Assembly (NCBI GenBank): GCA_032353305.1
Contig: JAUCNG010391146.1
Coordinates: 1-10,861 of the forward strand
DNA length: 10,861 nt
Source: Cephalothrix spiralis
Lineage: Eukaryota; Nemertea; Palaeonemertea; Archinemertea; Cephalotrichidae
Direction: 5' to 3'
The notes under the pieces: generated by a model
Told to the model about the DNA's origin: nothing
Database searches by the model: none
Seen by the model: the letters and a program-made list of their open reading frames with translations, nothing else
Translations under genes and position numbers: made by a program
Part shown: piece by piece, positions 7,813 through 10,861 of the stretch
Layout of the letters: each line of letters begins with the position of its first letter
How positions within the stretch are numbered: position 1 is the stretch's first letter

Positions 7813-8998
7813 CTAAAAGGGAAGAACACATGGTTAAAAAATGCTTTATTGTGATTTGTTTACATAGGAGCTGCTTGGTACTTAATTCGTCAAACGTAGA
7901 CTCGGAACAGATGGTGGTTCGTCTTGCAATATTTGAGAGATGTATTCCGATTTTAATAGATTTATGAATAATTATAAATCGAAAAACTTCACAAACATGC
8001 AGTAATTATTTTTTGTCGACTTTTGAGAAAATTGAAAATAGCGCAGGTGTTCAGATTTTCCAAAATGGAATTAAGCACGCGCCGAATAATGTTTATATAA
8101 ATCGCAAAAATAACAGTTTTTGGTACATTAGGAGACCTTTTGCAGTTAACATTTGAATATTTGACTGAAATTTTTTTTTACACATGTCAATAAGATGACT
8201 AGAGGTTGAATTCAGAAAAAAACATTCCCGCGGGCCCGTATGAAAAATGCTTATTAAGACCAGTTGAGCATTCCTAAACCATTAAAATAAGTTTTTTCTA
8301 AAAGACAAGCCTTTACTTCCGGTAATTAAGAAATTACCGAAATTACAAAAAAAAAGTTTTAATTGATATTTTTCATACGGGCCCGCGGGAATGTTTTTTT
8401 TCTGGGGGATTTGCGCTCTATTGAGATACCTTTTCCTTTGCGGAAAAACACCGAAAGTTTGTCTCAATAAAATAACTTCGTTCTAAGACGCGATTATGGA
8501 TATTTTTAACTAATTGCAAAAAGGACTTCAGAACTATCTCCCGAATGAAATAGATTTGGCGCAGATCGGTACTAAACTAAGAGGGCTATGATCGAAATTG
8601 TTATAATTGCTATTAAATAAGCTCTCTTGCTGTTGGACAGATTTGCACAAATTTAATATATATCTAAAGGGGAAGACCATGCATGTTCTCCCCACTCCCC
8701 AGATATATCACTATCAGTCAGTTCAATATTAAGTCACAATAGGACGTCATCTGACTATCATAAATTTTATTGGGACACACTGTATTGAGCTGTTATGTAG
8801 GCCTATCATGATTAATTTCCATGGAGTGATTAAAAGGTTATATCCAAAACTGTGGAGCGGTATGTCATCGCCCCCACATCCGGAAATTTGGCGCTATCAA
8901 ATGAGAGTTGGGTAGCAGCACTATTCGCGATCATACTATCGTTATTGGATCCCGCGTATCGTGTCTAGGCTTTGTTTCCGAGACTGCGTAAATCTTAC
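7813..8998 (-). other. Intron 3, between Ig1-A and Ig2-A
   Basis: The intron has borders A|GTAAGA and TTTTAG. It contains the foldback element at 8213-8404, and a word GGGACACACTGTAT (8772-8785) resembling the common GGACACCCTGTAT transposon terminus. A short inverted repeat, ATATATCT/AGATATAT, is at 8658-8708. No coding exon is evident. Confidence 0.55.
8213..8404. mobile_element. MITE-like foldback element with 36-bp terminal inverted repeats
   Basis: The left arm, 8213-8248, starts CAGAAAAAAACATTCCCGCG and ends GTATGAAAAAT. The right arm, 8368-8404, is its reverse complement apart from one extra base in the A/T run. The arms contain overlapping palindromes (CCCGCGGG and CGGGCCCG). The interior of about 120 bp is AT-rich, with a smaller hairpin (CGGTAATT-AAGA-AATTACCG, about 8321-8340). 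There is no open frame, so it is non-autonomous. Clear target-site duplications were not found, and the superfamily is not assigned. The near-identical arms suggest recent insertion. Confidence 0.72.
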
Positions 8999-9298
8999 TT
9001 AAATCCTTTCGTATCACTGTCAACTCAGCTGAAGACTTCACGGAATCACTGATACCGTTATCTGTCACACATGTAATGGTGACGTCATCTTGCGGATGCT
9101 TGACGGGAGATATTCGGAGTGAGGTGCCATTCGTCATTTCTTTGATAAGGTATCGATTTTCCGTATAATCGATTCTTAAATCATTTTTCGTCCAATAGAT
9201 GTCAGGAGATGGACTTCCGTGGGCAACACAGAAAAAACTAACGACACTGTCTTCCATTACAGTTTGGTCTTCAGGGGCTAGGATTATTTCAGGTATCT
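8999..9298 (-). CDS. Exon 3: Ig1-A, first I-set domain (LAR Ig1-like)
   Basis: A 300-nt exon between the acceptor ACTTTTCAG and the donor A|GTAAGA encodes one full I-set Ig domain. The B-strand cysteine lies in SFFCVAHGSPSPDIYW, followed by the C-strand tryptophan. The F-strand cysteine lies in VTITCVTDNG, and the G strand ends AELTVIRKD. The start (PEIILAPEDQTVMEDS) and the GSPSPDIYW motif match Ig1 of LAR-type phosphatases. One N-glycosylation sequon (NGT) is visible. The tyrosine usual two residues before the second cysteine is replaced by isoleucine, also seen in Ig1-B. The basic loop after the tryptophan that binds heparan sulfate in vertebrate LAR proteins is mixed here (TKNDLRIDYTEN), so glycan binding is doubtful for this copy. 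Confidence 0.85.
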
Positions 9299-9759
9299 CT
9301 GAAAAGTAAATAAAAACAATCTAAGGACGGAAAATATATAAATTCTGCTATTCAATGATCACTATTTTATAATATTACTGTACTGCTAAGTGTGTATTTC
9401 GAATGACGAAAAATCCCACTCGAGTTATTCAAATCTAAATTTCAAATTGAAAGCGTCGAAGTGAACTAAATGTCATGTAATATCTCACTTTTTGGATACG
9501 ACTGGGGGAAATTGATGTAGCGCACTTGTTATGGAACAGATTTACACCAAATTCATTTTTAATACTTCAAAGAGAATACCACGTTCTATTCAGATACTCA
9601 CAGTGCATGATATGGTCAATTCTACGACGTCGTCTTATACATTTTTTGAGACACCCTGTATCTTACAAAACTTAAACTCAAAACGCTGTCAAATCGCTCA
9701 GAAAGTAACGCTTTGTACCGGTATCTAATATAAAATACAAATTTAAGAAAAATACCAAC
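9299..9759 (-). other. Intron 2, between signal-peptide linker and Ig1-A
   Basis: The intron has a weak donor (GTTGGT) and a good acceptor. A plus-strand word GAGACACCCTGTAT (9648-9661) resembles a DNA-transposon terminus, with an 8-bp CGACGTCG palindrome upstream (about 9625). No coding exon. Confidence 0.5.
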
Positions 9760-9834
9760 CGTAATCTTCACCATTTGCAGAACGACCCATGTTGTAGAGC
9801 ACATCATAGGACTCTTCAGAAAAATCTAAGAAGA
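9760..9834 (-). CDS. Exon 2: end of signal peptide and acidic linker
   Basis: This 75-nt exon (phase 1 to phase 1) follows the acceptor TTTCTTTCAG and ends before GTTGGT, a usable but weak donor. It contributes V-FLDFSEESYDVLYNMG and then RSANGEDY. The first residues complete the hydrophobic core begun in exon 1 (TVLIIVFL), with cleavage plausible around the DFSEES stretch. The rest is a short acidic linker leading to the first Ig domain. It is far below normal gene-finder length limits. The call rests on the frame-preserving junctions and on completing the signal peptide. Confidence 0.65.
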
Positions 9835-9913
9835 CTGAAAGAAAGGGTAAATTTAAAACATAAAACCCACCACTTTATCCAAACATAAAAATATCACCTG
9901 ATCTTACAAGTAC

Positions 9914-10032
9914 GGGAGTACGCATCTTGATACCCAAGGTTATAATCTAAGACAGGCTTCAACTATCATGATGGGGAGCTTTGCGCGAATCATCATTAAA
10001 CCTTGAGTATCAATATGGGGTCGGGGAGTACG
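9914..10032. repeat. Imperfect foldback between 9-bp direct repeats
   Basis: GGGAGTACG occurs at 9914-9922 and again at 10024-10032. Between the copies, TTGATACCCAAGGTTATAAT (9927-9946) is an imperfect inverted copy of ATTAAACCTTGAGTATCAA (9995-10013). Direct repeats outside inverted repeats suggest a small inserted element with a target duplication, but spacing to the arms is uneven. Confidence 0.35.
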
Positions 10033-10104
10033 ATGAATACAAAATATATCTCATTTGATAAGACCGACGCAACGGATGGACTGAAATCCGAAATGGATGT
10101 CTCC

Positions 10105-10176
10105 ACTATGGGACTAAAACATATGTTACATAAAGTAACCCAAAGGACCAAAAAAGAAACGTTTTAGTCCCATAGT
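10105..10176. repeat. Inverted repeat with perfect 16-bp arms
   Basis: ACTATGGGACTAAAAC (10105-10120) is the exact reverse complement of GTTTTAGTCCCATAGT (10161-10176), with a 40-nt interior. It may be a very short MITE or a structured site. No flanking target duplication is evident. Confidence 0.6.
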
Positions 10177-10528
10177 ACGGGACTCGGACCTTACCACGGT
10201 ATCGCATATCGTTTCGTAAACTGACAAATATAGTCAACGTCATCCTTGTCGTGCACGAATTTGGAGGAATCTCCTAGTTGCACCACATAAGAGTGTGGTT
10301 TAGTCTTTGAATCTAAGATTGTATAAGTTGGTCAATATCGATCGCTTCTACAATAAGAGTTGCATTGAATCCATTCAAAGCAAATAATGGTATAATACGA
10401 TACTACATGTATTCAAAATGGTCGTTTCGATGCGCATGCTTAATTCTTCCTTCTGGTCCCCAATCATTTTGACCCATGCTCGTAATTACTCACTGCACTC
10501 AGCAAAACTGGGTAAATAGTGTTCTTAC

Positions 10529-10578
10529 CTATAATCAAAACTGTAAACGACGCCAGTTTGAGCCCAAAAGCCATATTT
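10529..10578 (-). CDS. Exon 1: start codon and first part of signal peptide
   Basis: The start codon occupies 10574-10572 and the exon encodes MAFGLKLASFTVLII plus the first base of the next codon. It ends at a strong donor, G|GTAAGA (exon base 10529, intron from 10528). The residues form a typical signal-peptide n-region and hydrophobic core, which continues in exon 2. Four bases upstream of the ATG there is a good splice acceptor (pyrimidine-rich stretch ending TTTTCAG, CAG at 10581-10579). The exon may therefore begin at 10578, with the 5' UTR exon and promoter further right. I chose this ATG because it is the only one that gives a signal peptide joined in frame to the Ig exons. Confidence 0.72.
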
Positions 10579-10861
10579 CTGAAAACATAAATGAAATTAA
10601 AATATATTCAAAATTATTCATATTTTTAAGCATTTGGAGAACAACTAAATCCGACAAAATATAATAATTGGCAAGGGTAGGTTTTGGCGTGAGAGTCAGG
10701 TAGGCATGTGACGCAAGCCTGGTTGGGTATACCAACTGTACTGGCCCGCCAATCGTTCTATAAGTTAAATAAATAAATAAATTTTAAATAAATAAATAAA
10801 TTTTTATTGCATAAAAATGTCCATTACGAACTATAAGCAATGTTGAGATACATATTAATAA
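10579..10861 (-). other. Upstream sequence: probable 5' UTR intron or promoter-proximal region
   Basis: A splice-acceptor-like pyrimidine tract and CAG end at 10579, so at least the near part is likely intron. No TATA box or transcription start can be argued. The (AAAT) repeats at 10765-10803 are listed separately. Confidence 0.4.
10765..10803 (+). repeat. Duplicated (AAAT)n microsatellite
   Basis: A 19-bp block, TTAAATAAATAAATAAATT, is repeated immediately (starts at 10765 and 10784). It may be the tail of a short retroelement running from about 10670, but no box A/box B or LINE similarity is recognised. Confidence 0.6.

Larger units (their letters stand above)
9835..10528 (-). other. Intron 1, within the signal-peptide coding region
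   Basis: The intron has a strong donor (GTAAGA) and acceptor (TTTCTTTCAG). It contains the two inverted-repeat structures at 9914-10032 and 10105-10176. No further exon was found. Confidence 0.55.
368..10578 (-). other. Gene model: secreted or membrane protein with tandem LAR-like Ig domains (partial, 3' end off window)
   Basis: Ten minus-strand exons can be joined into one gene encoding a signal peptide followed by I-set immunoglobulin domains. Without the extra exon at 4716-4997, the coding pieces are 46+75+300+171+120+282+306+174+111 nt, giving about 528 codons that stay open across all junctions. All internal junctions of this path are phase 1, the classic arrangement for shuffled extracellular domains. 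Domain order is Ig1-Ig2-Ig3-Ig1-Ig2 and then off the left edge. Residue patterns and the split Ig2 domain match the N-terminal Ig domains of LAR-type receptor tyrosine phosphatases, which act at the cell surface in axon guidance, synapse formation and adhesion. No FNIII, membrane or phosphatase exons are seen, so family membership rests on the Ig domains alone. Alternatives are another I-set protein or an Ig-only LAR relative. Confidence 0.7.

Noticed and set aside
10670-10750. Possible tRNA-derived SINE head (GGTTGGGTATACC resembling a B box)
   Set aside because: There is no convincing A box, the B box lacks the GTTCRA core, and no cloverleaf folds.
1-10861. CRISPR arrays, bacterial operons, rRNA or tRNA genes
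   Set aside because: Intron-exon structure, repeat types and base composition are those of an animal genome; no such elements were found.

Overview
The window is animal nuclear DNA. It is AT-rich and shows no bacterial gene organisation. Coding sequence occurs as short exons on the minus strand, separated by introns of about 0.5-1.8 kb with GT...AG borders. The introns hold transposon ends, foldback elements and microsatellites. Tandem/dispersed repeats and frequent CTACATGTAG- and AGGCCTA-like words suggest an aquatic invertebrate; I cannot name the species or phylum.

One gene explains nearly all the coding signal. It is transcribed right to left and is incomplete: its 3' part lies beyond base 1, and a 5' UTR exon may lie beyond the right edge. 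By joining splice sites by eye I recover ten exons. They are: a two-exon signal peptide and acidic linker (10529-10578, 9760-9834); Ig1-A (8999-9298); Ig2-A in two exons (7642-7812, 5990-6109); an extra Ig3-like exon (about 4716-4997); Ig3-A (3879-4160); Ig1-B (1904-2209); and Ig2-B in two exons (998-1171, 368-478). Every internal exon except the extra one begins and ends in phase 1, and every junction keeps an open frame.

The Ig domains match, in order and motif, the three N-terminal I-set Ig domains of LAR-type receptor tyrosine phosphatases (LAR/PTPRD/PTPRS family). The match includes the Ig2 domain split between two exons and the Ig3 pattern GS-NITC...DLTP...G+-VL-L-N...YTC. The cassette appears twice in tandem: Ig1-Ig2-Ig3-Ig1-Ig2 and then off the edge. 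No FNIII, transmembrane or phosphatase domain is visible, so the product could be a LAR paralogue with a doubled Ig head or an Ig-only relative.

The most interesting point is the extra Ig3 exon between Ig2-A and Ig3-A. Its reading frame is intact and its length equals Ig3-A (282 nt) to the homologous boundary, but the donor there reads GG instead of GT. Reading through gives a stop 15 nt later. Skipping it restores perfect tandem order; ending in it would give a secreted three-Ig protein of about 336 residues.

The rest is intron. Notable non-coding structures are a hAT-like end (about 1-229), a 25-bp GC-rich hairpin (3143-3200), an ACGTGATCCGTGAAA-type tandem repeat (3461-3580), a foldback MITE-like element with 36-bp arms (8213-8404) and smaller inverted repeats at 6436-6510, 9914-10032 and 10105-10176.
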